Origin: Ovis canadensis
Lineage: Eukaryota > Chordata > Mammalia > Artiodactyla > Bovidae
NCBI RefSeq assembly: GCF_042477335.2
Contig: NC_091247.1
Location: 3,804,501 to 3,868,500, forward strand
Direction of reading: 5' to 3'
Length of the DNA stretch: 64,000 nucleotides
Position numbers and translations under genes: made by a program. Position 1 is the first letter of the stretch; every line of letters begins with the position of its first letter. The notes below the pieces were generated by a model. It was given only the letters and a program-made list of their open reading frames with translations, had not been told where the DNA came from and did not search any database. Below are positions 10,851 through 20,180 of this stretch, piece after piece.

Positions 10851-13800
10851 CGGGGGGGGTGCACCACTGGGGACCTGCATTTCCACTAACATGCACCAAC
10901 GTGACTTCTCAGCCTCAGCTTAAAAATCCAAGTCAACACATGTATTTCCTTCCCAGGGTGTATGTCGAGAACTGGCTGCTGGTCTCCTATATCCCCTATT
11001 ATCTCCCCTGCCCAGAGATCTTGTAAGTATGGGGCAGGCAGAATTAGAGGCCCCCGGAATAGGGAAGATGGGAAGGTTTTTCAGGTCACTTTGTAGGTTC
11101 TTAGGTCCTAAACTCATGATTCTGGGCCATGAATGTGGAAGTTCCCTGTTTCCGTCTTCAGGTATCTTTGCAGTGCCCTCTCCACGGTGTGACTTTGAGC
11201 GTGTTGCATAGCTCAGAGCCTCACTTGGCGTATCTGTAAAACGGGATGATAGAGCTTGGGGTGTGATGATGCCTGTAAATATCCTGGTGCTGCACCTGGT
11301 ATATAGGAGGTGCTCAGGAAAGAATGGTTTTAGGACTTGACTTTTTTGCTCAATGTTGTGCTCTCTGTGAATTCAAAGGACAAATGCACACATGGCCAGT
11401 CTCCCTCAGATAACAGATCTGACATTTGGACAGTTCAGAGTGACAGTTCAGTTCAGATGATTTGGGACAGTCTCAAGGTGGTGTTTGGCCCCGTGGTCTT
11501 CTGGTTTTCATGACACCGAAAGGAAAGTTTAAAATCTGGACCATAGACTACTAATGAACAGTAAGGTGTGTTTCACTATTATAAACAGAATGTGGTAAAT
11601 TAGGCAGGACAACAGAAAAGGCAAAAGAAAACAAAACCCCTCTTGTGTCCAGTGGCCTGGATCACACTCTGACTCCATTGTCAGCTTGCTGATTGCTGCA
11701 CTCTCTATTCAGATGGTTATGGAAGCAGAAAGTACGCTTGCTGTTGAAAGTAGCTGTGACCAGAATGTTTTTGCAGTTCTTATCTTATTTCCCCAGAATT
11801 GGCTTCAATTTTCAGCATCTGGTCACCGTCATTTTACTCCACCCAAGGGCTGGGCCCTAATTCTTAAACTGTCTCCTTTTTCCACCAGCAACTGTGGGGC
11901 GTTTAGGTTGTTTGTGGTTTACCAGCTCCTAAGTTAGTTCGTAATGAGCAACTCTGGATATAAAGTTTTCTTCATCTTTTTTTTTTTCAATTAATTGATT
12001 TGCCTGTGCTGGTTCTTAGTGGCAGCACACAGGATCTCCCATCTTTGGCTCAGCGTGCACGATCTTTGGTTGTGGGTGGCGCATAGGATCTAGCTCCCTG
12101 ACCAGGGACTGAATCCCAGGTCCCTGCTTTGGGAGCATGGAGTATAAGCCGCTGGGCCACTCGGGAAGTCCCAGCTTTTTACATCTTAGAAATCCTTTTA
12201 TTTGGTGCGTTCCTGGGCCAAAGGATATGGCCAGGGTCTTCATCCATCTCACCAGGCTGCTCTCCAGGCTGCCCATTCAGTCGCTTCAGCCGCGTCCGAC
12301 TCTTCGTGCCCCCATGGACTGCAGCCTGCCAGGCTCCTCTGCCTATGGGATTTCCCAGGCAAGAATACTAGAGTGGGTTGCCATTTCCTTCTCCAGGGGG
12401 TCTTCCTGACCCTGAGTCAGAGTGATTCAGGCCAATAGGACACGAGGGTTTTTGTTTGGACCCAGGGATCCAACCTGCATCTCTTGCATCTCCTGCGTTG
12501 GCAGGCGGGTTCTTTACCACTAACACGACCTGACACCACCTGGAAGCTCTCCAGGGGGACCATGGCAAACACACAGATACACCTCCCCACCCTCCCCCAC
12601 CCCCAGCAGCTGCAGTGCACCTGGGGCTGCAAGTATTAGGTGTCATGAAGAACAAAAACCAAACCACCTTGCTGATTTGAGAGATGGGAAATGTGCTGTG
12701 GTTTGAATTTCACTTCTTTGAGAGTTTTTAAAAAATTATTTGCAGTCTATCTTCAGGTTCTGAGTTTTTTAAACAGATTACAGTTGGAGGTTTTTTGTTA
12801 GTTTTAAATGGTCACACCTTCCTCTCTGTTCATTTGGATTTCTTCTTTCAATGTTATTACCTTCAGAGGTCTGGAAACGTGAAGTTCCTTTTTTTATTTT
12901 GGCTCTGGCTCATCTGTGCTTTGGTGTTCTTATGTCTGACTCTTTAATGTGGCCAGAGCGGAGCGTGTCGGGGCTGGTGAGGCGAAGGGAGACACCGTTG
13001 GCCAGGGAAGTGTGGGACGAGGGCCCCTTTCCTCTTCTTATTTCTGACCAACTTCTCAGAGTGCCGTCACTTTCTGAGCAGGACCTGAAATGTGCTTGTT
13101 TGTGTGAAACTAAGGCAGAGGGCCAAATTGATGGATCAACTTTAAAAAATATATCTTCCAGAGTATAGGCTAATCACTATAGGACAAATACTGTAGGGTT
13201 TCATTTATAAGAGGTCTCTAGTATAGAGAAATGGAACTTCGTGGTGGTTCAGTGGTTGAGACTTCATACTCCCAATGCAGGGGGCACAGGTTCGATTCCA
13301 AGTCGGGGAACTAAGATCCTGCATGCCATATGGTGTGGCCAAAATGAATAGAGATCTTATTGAAAAAAAAAAAAAAAAAGATTTTTTTTACAGAGATGGA
13401 AGTAAGCATAATAGTTACCAAGGGTTGGGAGAAGGGATGGAGAGGCAGTATCTCAGGGAGACAGTTTCAGTTTGGGGACGATGAACAAGTTCTAGAGATG
13501 GGTGGAGGTGATGTTTGCACAGCAACAAGAGTCTACCTAATGCCCTGGAACTCTATGCTTTCAAATGGTTAAGGTGGTAAATCTTTGTCTTGTATATCTT
13601 ACCACACACACAAAGCGTTGACGGAAAGCACCAGGACAGCTCCAGGAAGCTTAAGCCAGCCCACCATGGGTGATAGAATGAACGGCAGGCACCCTCCTCA
13701 GCTGGTCTGAGCCTCACAGGCAACCTCAGGCCTCTGCTGGAACCGGCTCTGACTGGCTCCCTGGGTCAGAGCAGCAGGCCTTTCCCGTCTCCAGGCCTCA

Positions 13801-16800
13801 CTTCCGCCCTGCGGAGTGACCCTGTTATTGTCCCCACTTTAAGGGAGAGGGGACAAAACCCCAAGGAGTGGGATGTCCAGCCCTGGGTCTCTCCAGCTGG
13901 AGGGGCCTCACCTGCAGCCTCGTCTGTCTGAGCTCCCGGGCTAGAAAGAGGCAGAACTGGGCTCACTTTGCAGCTTCTCAAATCTTCTCCACTGTGCCCA
14001 GGCTCTTCCAGAGCCAAAAAAGACTGTGGAGACAAATGGCACCGGGTTGAATCACCGCCCTGCCACGCGGGGACCCTGGGTGGATGGCCTCTGTAGGAGC
14101 CCAGCCCCCGGAAAGCAGGCAGAGCCATGGAGGAGGGGCCAGGGAGCCTGGGGGAGGGGGTACCCGGCCCATGGGGGTGTTTTGTCCCCGCTTCATCCAT
14201 CCCTGCTGAGCATCTCTACTAATGACACCGATGGCCCTGTCTCACCTCTCCCACCAGCAACATGAAGCTTCAGTACAAGGAGGAGCCATCCCAGCCTGTG
14301 GCACAGTAAGCAGCCTGTCCTTTCGCCCTCTGTGGCCCCAGGGCAGGGGGCTGCCATCCCTTTAACCATTCGCCCTTCTTGGTTGCAGGTCACAGTACCC
14401 TCAGCCCAAGCTGCTGGAGCAAAAGTAGGTGTTGATTAGGGCCTGGGTGCAGGATAGAGAGATTCGAGGGGGTGGGGGTCGGGGGCAGAGCCCTGATTTA
14501 GAAGCTGGGGTGCTGGAGGGGTCAGCGACCTCGGGGTCCGGGCACTCTGGGGCCTGGGCTCCAGTCCAGCTCTGTCACCAGCTCTGTAATCTTGGGTGGG
14601 TAACCCAACGCTTCTGAGCTGCTTCTGTACAGGTGGATGGTTAGTGATACCCACTCGACAGGGCAGAGGACCAGATGAAATGAGGTTGGCAAAATGCAGA
14701 GCCGCGATTCCTGGGCAGCCCCAGTGGCTAGGACTCTGTGCTTTCACTGCCAAGGACCCTGACTCGCTCCCTGGTCAGGGAACTAAGATCCTGCAAGCCA
14801 GGCTCTGCAGCCAAAATCAGACAAACCAAAAACACTGCAGAGCACCGTGCCCTCGGTGCTCGATCCGTTATTAATGACGAGAATGATAACCCCCATCTCC
14901 GAGGCCCGTAGCAGACCCCAGAAATGCCAGGCTCCTCTAGACACTGGACGTGCAGTAACTCCTGGTCCTCTTGCTCTCGCTGGGAAGGAGCTATTATCAT
15001 CCCCACTTGCGGATACGGTGGCCCAGAGACAGGGATGAAGCTGCCCAGGGTCACACAGCGTGGGAGGCAGGACCAAGATGAGACGGAGGCTTTCCCCAGG
15101 GGAGGGTCTCAGCCCCCTCGGCCTCCTCTTCTGCCAGGCCCACAGAGCTACTGACACTCACACCCTGGCTGGCACCCATCGTCTCCGAGGGAACCTTTAA
15201 CGCCGAGCTTCTGCGTCACATCTACCAGCCACTGAACCTGACCATCGGGCTTACGGCGTTTGCCGTGGGAAAGTGAGTAGGTGGCTGGGCTGGGGGTGGG
15301 GGTGGGAGTGGGGTCTGGGAAGAGACAGGACTCTGCCCGGGCACCAGGGAGGCTGTGCCAGGTGGGAAGCGACAGAGCAGAGTGTGATGGTGGGAGAGGG
15401 CTTCCTGGAGGAAGGAGGTGGTCTGGGCCTGGCATGCAAGCGGGGAGGGGAGGCAGCCCAGTGAGGGAGCACCAGGAGCCTTTGTCAGGAGACGCCTTGC
15501 TGCCTCACCCCGTCTGTTTCCCCTGAACCGTCCAGGCAGGTGTAAAGGAATGGCAAGCCCCCAGAAATGGAGGGTCCACGGTCAGGCCACAGGCAGGTCA
15601 AGAGAGAGCTGGCCCTGCCTTGGGGACCCTCTCTCCTCCACCCCTAGGCCTGACTGCTCTCTGGACGCCCCCTGTTTTCCCCCCTCCTCCCTTACCCACC
15701 TGGCCTTTCCTTTCTGGGACTCCTGAGAGAGGGACCCCAGTGCGGGGGTGGCCAATGACTAAAGCTAATGGATGGCCCACCTGGAGTCACGGGGCTCCCT
15801 CTCCCCTAGACCAGTCAGCACCCAGCACCACTCACTTCCCCTTGATGTACAGCCACTTTCTCTGCTACTTTTTTCTCTCTGAGCCTCAGTGTGCTTGTCT
15901 GTAAAGCGGGGAGTTTGTGAGGCCAGGAGGTAATCCCTTAGAACATTGCCTGGCACTTGTAAGTGCTCAGAAAAAGTCAGGGCGTGCAGCCTGTGAATAT
16001 CATCAAGATATCATTAGGACAGTCCCTAGAGGTTGGTACTGTGATCAAGGGAAGTTGACAGACGAGGGGCAGACCAGGTATGACTTCTTGAGACGGGAAG
16101 CTGGGTGGGCAGGGTGCGCCCTGCGGAGGCTGTGGTACATGACGGGTCCTCTCCAGCAGGTACACACACTTCGTCCAGCACTTCCTGGAGTCGGCCGAGC
16201 GGTTCTTCATGCAGGGGTACCGCGTGCACTACTACATTTTCACTCACGACCCCCAGGCCATTCCTCGGGTCCCACTGGGCCCCGGCCGCCACCTCAGTGT
16301 CATCCCAGTCCCCGGGCCCTCCCAGTGGGAGGAGGCCTCCATGCGCCGGATGGAAGCCATCAGCGTGCACATCGCCAAGAGGGCGCACCGGGAGGTGGAC
16401 TACCTCTTCTGCCTGGATGTGGACATGGCATTCCGGAACCCGTGGGGCCCCGAGACCTTGGGGGACCTTGTGGCTGCCATCCACCCGGGCTACTTCACCG
16501 TCCCCCGCCACCAGTTCCCCTACGAACGCCGGCCTGTCTCCACCGCCTTCGTGGCACACGGCGAGGGGGACTTCTACTATGGCGGGGCAGTCTTCGGAGG
16601 GCGGGTGGCCAGGGTGTACGAGTTCACCAGGGGCTGCCACATGGGCATCCTGGCAGACAAGGCCAATGGCATCATGGCAGCCTGGCAGGAGGAGAGCCAC
16701 CTGAACCGCCGCTTCCTCTCGCACAAGCCCTCCAAGGTGCTGTCCCCTGAGTACCTCTGGGATGACAGGAAGCCCCAGCCCCCCAGCCTGAAGCTGATCC

Positions 16801-16844
16801 GCTTCTCCACCCTGAACAAGAACACTGCCTGGCTGCGGAGCTGA
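10279..16844 (+). CDS. GBGT1: Globoside alpha-1,3-N-acetylgalactosaminyltransferase 1 (Forssman synthase), six coding exons
   Basis: Coding join: 10279-10349, 10957-11022, 14258-14305, 14389-14424, 15138-15272, 16160-16844 (1041 nt, 346 aa; human is 347). All introns are GT/AG. The product is a GT6-family type II Golgi membrane protein that adds GalNAc in alpha-1,3 linkage to globoside to make Forssman antigen. Visible: cytoplasmic MHCPR, a signal anchor at about residues 5-24, a short stem, an N-glycosylation sequon N107-L-T, the metal/UDP-binding D205-V-D207, the GGA acceptor/donor triplet within DFYYGGAVFGG, and the WQEESHLN motif whose E297 matches the catalytic glutamate of ABO-type enzymes. 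Gly229 and Gln295 match the residues of active Forssman synthases rather than the inactivating human Ser230 and Arg296. No stop or frameshift, so an active enzyme is predicted. ATG 10279 has a purine at -3; an in-frame ATG at 10264 would add MPPPA. Confidence 0.95.
10350..10956 (+). other. GBGT1: GBGT1 intron 2, containing a long poly-G tract
   Basis: 607-nt phase-2 intron. Besides the homopolymer at 10815-10859 nothing else is recognised. The 3' end has the pyrimidine-rich TTTCCTTCCCAG. Confidence 0.8.
10815..10859. repeat. Poly-G tract: 36 G, one C, 8 G
   Basis: An uninterrupted run of 36 guanines (10815-10850), a single C, then eight more G. It lies about 100 nt upstream of the exon at 10957. 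Such long G homopolymers are rare in mammalian DNA. It could be real or a sequencing/assembly artefact. Confidence 0.9.
10957..11022 (+). CDS. GBGT1: GBGT1 coding exon 2
   Basis: 66 nt, phase 2 in and phase 2 out, giving VYVENWLLVSYIPYYLPCPE and flanking residues: the end of the signal anchor and the start of the stem. The donor GTAAGT at 11023 is consensus. Confidence 0.92.
11974..12176 (-). mobile_element. CHR-2 type SINE, antisense
   Basis: It starts after a T-rich tail and ends with the complement of the SINE head (GGGAAGTCCC). The middle contains 'ctccctgaccagggactgaa', the complement of the degenerate tRNA B-box region. Confidence 0.75.
12275..12535 (-). mobile_element. Bov-tA SINE, antisense, with about 48 bp of extra sequence
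   Basis: Standard antisense Bov-tA landmarks are present ('gtccgactcttcg', 'caggcaagaatact', 'ggcgggttctttaccact'). Between the BovA body and the tRNA part about 48 bp (roughly 12412-12459) of unrelated sequence is inserted. Confidence 0.8.
13140..13612 (+). mobile_element. Mammalian L1 3' end, interrupted by a SINE
   Basis: Two flanks ('gacaaatactgtagggttt' near 13182 and 'ttcagtttggggacgatga' near 13465) are collinear with the 3' UTR of old L1M elements. A CHR-2 SINE (13228-13377) sits between them. It ends in an A-rich 'cacacacacaaa'. Confidence 0.65.
13228..13377 (+). mobile_element. CHR-2 type SINE nested in L1
   Basis: Sense-orientation tRNA-derived SINE: 'ggttcagtggttgagactt' (A-box region), 'ggttcgattccaagtcggg' (B-box region), then a body and a 17-nt poly-A at about 13363-13379. 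Confidence 0.8.
14258..14305 (+). CDS. GBGT1: GBGT1 coding exon 3
   Basis: 48-nt stem-region exon completing Phe46 and encoding NMKLQYKEEPSQPVAQ. Acceptor CTCCCACCAG, donor GTAAGC. Confidence 0.9.
14389..14424 (+). CDS. GBGT1: GBGT1 coding exon 4 (36-nt micro-exon)
   Basis: Encodes SQYPQPKLLEQ with split codons at both ends. The preceding intron (14306-14388) is only 83 nt, close to the lower limit for mammalian introns. Length is a multiple of three, so skipping would keep the frame. Confidence 0.9.
14425..15137 (+). other. GBGT1: GBGT1 intron 5 with MIR and CHR-2 remnants
   Basis: 713-nt intron. It contains a MIR fragment (about 14555-14710) followed by a sense CHR-2 SINE (about 14708-14835, 'ccccagtggctaggactct' and 'cagggaactaagatcctgc') and a second MIR-like stretch to about 15060. 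Confidence 0.7.
15138..15272 (+). CDS. GBGT1: GBGT1 coding exon 5
   Basis: 135 nt spanning the stem-to-catalytic-domain junction: TPWLAPIVSEGTF, then IYQPLNLTIGLTAFAVGK with the N107 glycosylation sequon. Phase 2 on both sides; donor GTGAGT. Confidence 0.93.
15273..16159 (+). other. GBGT1: GBGT1 intron 6
   Basis: 887-nt intron. A MIR-like segment lies near 15840-15980. The 3' splice site is a CAGCAG tandem (16154-16159). Confidence 0.7.
16160..16844 (+). CDS. GBGT1: GBGT1 last coding exon: GT6 catalytic domain
   Basis: 685 nt encoding residues 119/120-346, essentially the whole catalytic domain: HYYIFT, the metal-binding FCLDVDMAFRNPWG, the YYGGAVFGG loop, WQEESHLN and the C-terminal PPSLKLIRFSTL. 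Stop TGA at 16842-16844. Confidence 0.96.
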
Positions 16845-17435
16845 CAGCAGAGGCGGGGCCGCCGTGGACGGGGGAACCCCAGCGAGCACCCAGCTCACCA
16901 GAGCCTCCGGGCACCAGGGCCTCACTCCTCAAGCCTTAGGTGGGACCAGCCCTGTGCCTTCTAACCTCCGCCTCTGCTGGTGGAATCCAGCGGGAAGACG
17001 GGCCTGGAAAGGCCTCTGTCCACTGTGAAGAGCGGTGTCCACGTGGAGGAGAACGCAAAGATCACACTGTCCGAGGCCCAAGGAGGGGAGGCCAGAGGTG
17101 GAAGAAGATGGGGCCTCTGCCAGCCTACGAGCCTTCGGGGCAGCCCCACCGAGCGCCCCAAATCCCCTCTCTGCCGCTGGCCCATTCGCTGCCTGCTGCC
17201 CTTGAAGCTGCACTTTCTAACACTCATAGGAAAGGCATCCCCACCCTGCTTTTCTCTGGCTGCAGGGGCCCCTGCTGTGTCCCCGCCAGTTCTTCACTCA
17301 GGACCCAGAGGAAGCCTTCTAGGCCCTCTGGTTTCCTGTCCTTGCCTCACTCAAGGTGGACGGTCCCCGGCACCAAGCACCTCTTCTGTAAGAGGGTTTG
17401 GGCAGCGTTTAATAAAAGTAGCGTGTGCTAGGCCC
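16845..17435 (+). other. GBGT1: GBGT1 3' UTR
   Basis: Sequence from the stop codon to shortly after the poly(A) signal. No repeats or strong open frame. The end is inferred from the signal at 17411 and the GT-rich 'gcgtgtgct' just downstream. Confidence 0.75.
17411..17416 (+). terminator. GBGT1: Canonical poly(A) signal AATAAA of GBGT1
   Basis: The hexamer is followed within 15-25 nt by a GT-rich stretch, the normal arrangement for cleavage and polyadenylation. It is 567 nt after the stop codon. Confidence 0.8.
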
Positions 17436-19158
17436 TAACCGGGCTTTCTTCACCTGCATCTCTGAGCATCCGGGCTGCCAAGCCCCTAGGGATATAGGCG
17501 GCCTGGATTGTAAGTACAGTCAGCGTGGGTGGGAGGGTAGGGTACAGTTTTCTAGAAAGCCTGGGCTGCTGCTGGCCACTGCAACAGGCAGGATTCCATC
17601 CCAGTTCTCCTGGAAGATGGGTGAAGTGAAAACATCACCGGCTATGCAGCTCTCCTGAGTCGGGGGAAGCAGAGCCCCTGCCCCCCAGCTGGATGTCCTT
17701 TGGGCTCTTGGTCCCTAAGTGCAGAGCACGTGTGTCTGATGCTTCTGCTATCAACCTCAGCCTGGGGGACTCCTGGTGGGCGTGGGGCACTAGGCCACAA
17801 GGCAGGCCTAGGAATAGAGGGGCTTCAGAGCCCTGCGGTGGTCGCATCTGCCTGGTGGGACAGAAGCGGTGGGCAGGGGGGCGGGGGGCCCAGTATGCAC
17901 TCCCCTGGGGGCAGCAGCATCCTTGCCACATAAGGTAGAGGGCAGGGGGTATGGTCTGTGGCCAAGTCATGAGGAGCAGGAACCCACCCACCTGGGCGCC
18001 TTGGGCAAAGCTGGGGCCAGCCCCAAGCTACTCTTCCTGCAGCCGGCGCTTGGCTGGCAAGCCAGGACAGACCGCAGGCGCACGGATAGGCTGAGCGACC
18101 ACGTGGGGAGATAGCCTGAGCCGGAGAGGACGAGTCAGAAAGGCCCTGGGGTGCTCCCCGGGCAGAGGGCCCGTGTGTCCTCACCTTCCCAGGGTGCCCA
18201 GCCCTGCCCTGGGGAGTGTATGAAGCTGGCAGTGTTGAAGGGGCAGGCCCTGCCTTCACCAAGCTTCTGTGCTGGAGCAGGGAAAAGGCCCTTGACGTGG
18301 AGATCAGAGGAGGAGGAGGTGGCCCTGAGCCTGGGCAGCATCGCAGGAGAGAAATGAACCCTTGCTCACTCCAGCCCAGCTCTGGGTCCAGCTGATGGGC
18401 CCTTCTCAGCCTCGGCCCAAGCCCCCAGGCACTATGGCTACCCCGGACCACATCCCAGGCATGGCCCTCAGACACAGTTGAGTGAATGACTACCCAACTC
18501 CTATACCTAAAACAGGGTCCAGGCTCCTTTCCCAGAGAGCTGAGGGCTTGGGGCCAGAGCTGCTCTGTGGGTGGGAAGAAGTACAGGGCCTGGCAGGAGT
18601 GGGAGGGGTGGCGGGAGACAGGCCTGACCCAGCAGAGAGAGGGGGAGTACAGAAATAGAAATCAACAGAATCACAAATGCAAAATGTCTGCGGTGTCCCC
18701 TGCAATGGAGGCCCCTGAAACGTAAGCTTCCTGTCCCCTCATGACCAACTACCTCCTCCCCACGCCTTACAGTCCAACATCGCTGCTCTGCCACAGGGCC
18801 AGGACCAGCATACCTTCGCTCATGCTGCCTACTGGTCAGGCCTCCCTGTCCAATCACCTGGCCCAATTCCAGGAATATATTCATGACATCACCTCCTCCA
18901 GGAAGCCTGCCTTGATTTGCTCCCCCTTCCAGAGTGAGTGCCTTTTGGTGTTCCCATAAATCCTCATCCCTATGTCATCAGTTACAATGTTCTGTCCACC
19001 TCCACCACTTTCCCAGTTCGTAAACCCCAAGAGGATACAGGTGGTGGTCAACCAGGTTTACCCCAGTACCTGAAACCCAGGATGCATTCTTTGAATGTTT
19101 GTTGAATGACTGCATGAACATGAGGCAGCTGAAAGAAATCGGGTTTTAGTCTGTCCTG
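17436..19158. other. Intergenic sequence between GBGT1 and RALGDS
   Basis: Mostly unique-looking sequence with a few short ORFs lacking recognisable domains. A stretch near 18940-19120 resembles an old L2/MIR remnant ('tgaatgtttgttgaatgac'). Confidence 0.4.
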
Positions 19159-19166
19159 GCACACGT

Positions 19167-19443
19167 CGGGGGAGAAGGCTATGGCACCCCACTGCAGTAC
19201 TTTTGCCTGGAAAATCCCATGGACGGAGGAGCCTGGTGGGCTGCAGTCCACGGGGTCTCGAAGAGTCGGACACGACTGAGTGACTTCCCTTTCACTTTTT
19301 ACTTTAATGCATTGGAGAATGAAATGGCAACCCACTCCAGTATTCTTGCCTGGAGAATCCCAGGGACGGAGGAGCCTGGTGGGCTGCCGTCTATGGGGTC
19401 ACACAGAGTCGAACATGACTGAAGTGACTTAGCAGTAGCAGCA
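19167..19443 (+). mobile_element. Bov-A2 SINE (dimeric) with 8-bp TSD
   Basis: Two BovA monomers in tandem joined by 'cctttcactttttactttaa'. The octamer GCACACGT is present at 19159-19166 and 19444-19451. Confidence 0.85.
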
Positions 19444-19451
19444 GCACACGT

Positions 19452-20040
19452 AGAATGCTCAGCAGGCCACTCCACCACCCTGAGGCCTGAGGTGATGATC
19501 AAATGGGACTATGGCTGGGAGCCCTCTGGGCACTGCCTTCTGGGCAGGCACTTGGAGAAGAAGCCGGGCAATATGCCCAGCCCTGGGAAGAGGCAGACAA
19601 CCACCACAGCCCCCTCTGTGCACAGGAGGAGCAGGCCCCATCCCTGGTGGCATTGCAGGGGTGCATGCTTGAGTGGTGGGGTGAATAGCACTCTTGCTAA
19701 GCTCCTCCCGGCTGAGGTGCTGCGGCTCTGACAAAATCACCTGGAGACCGTGTGAACTGCGGCCGCAGCCTGCGATGACCCCCACCAACCAGTGGTGACC
19801 CGCGACTTCTTACCCTGCACTCAGAGCCCTGTGCAGGCTGGTCCAGACACCCTCCCCACGGAGCACCCCTCACCTCCCCCACCCAGCCTCCCTGCAGCCT
19901 TGCTCCCTCAGGGACCCGCCCCTACCATGCCCTCCCCCTCACAGGCCCCTGCCTGCAGTGCCCCTCCCCACAGCCCCCCCATCCAGCATGGACTCACCTC
20001 CAAGGCCGGGCTGAGAGGCCACCTCCGCAGGCTCCTGTGA
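19452..20040. other. Intergenic sequence without recognised gene
   Basis: GC-rich, C-rich on the + strand from about 19840 to 20000. No gene or repeat recognised. Confidence 0.4.
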
Positions 20041-20169
20041 AAGCACAGCCGTTGGGATCAGAACAACCTGGGCTCGAACCCACGGTGGAGCCACCTCACG
20101 GTCCTGTGCCAGGCCAGCTCGTGTGGTGACTCTCAGGCCTCAGTCTCCTCCACTGAAAATGGGGTCAGT
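20041..20169 (+). repeat. MIR SINE fragment, cut by BovB insertion
   Basis: MIR-like order of 'aacctgggctcgaacccac' and 'cctcagtctcctccactgaa'. Its right end coincides with the target site of the BovB LINE. Confidence 0.55.
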
Positions 20170-20180
20170 AACTCTGCCCT

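Larger units (their letters stand above)
11023..14257 (+). other. GBGT1: GBGT1 intron 3 with repeat insertions
   Basis: The largest GBGT1 intron (3.2 kb). It holds a MIR-like stretch (about 11180-11310), a CHR-2 SINE, a Bov-tA SINE, and an L1 3' end interrupted by another CHR-2 SINE. 11330-11960 is AT-rich sequence with no recognised feature. 13620-14250 looks unique. No extra conserved exon seen. Confidence 0.7.

Noticed and set aside
13228-13320. tRNA-like sequence with A- and B-box resemblance
   Set aside because: It is the head of a CHR-2 SINE with a poly-A tail. The same applies to the other SINE heads in the window; none is a functional tRNA gene.
19837-20040. Pro/Ser-rich ORF in C-rich DNA
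   Set aside because: Simple C-rich composition; no start context, no domain.
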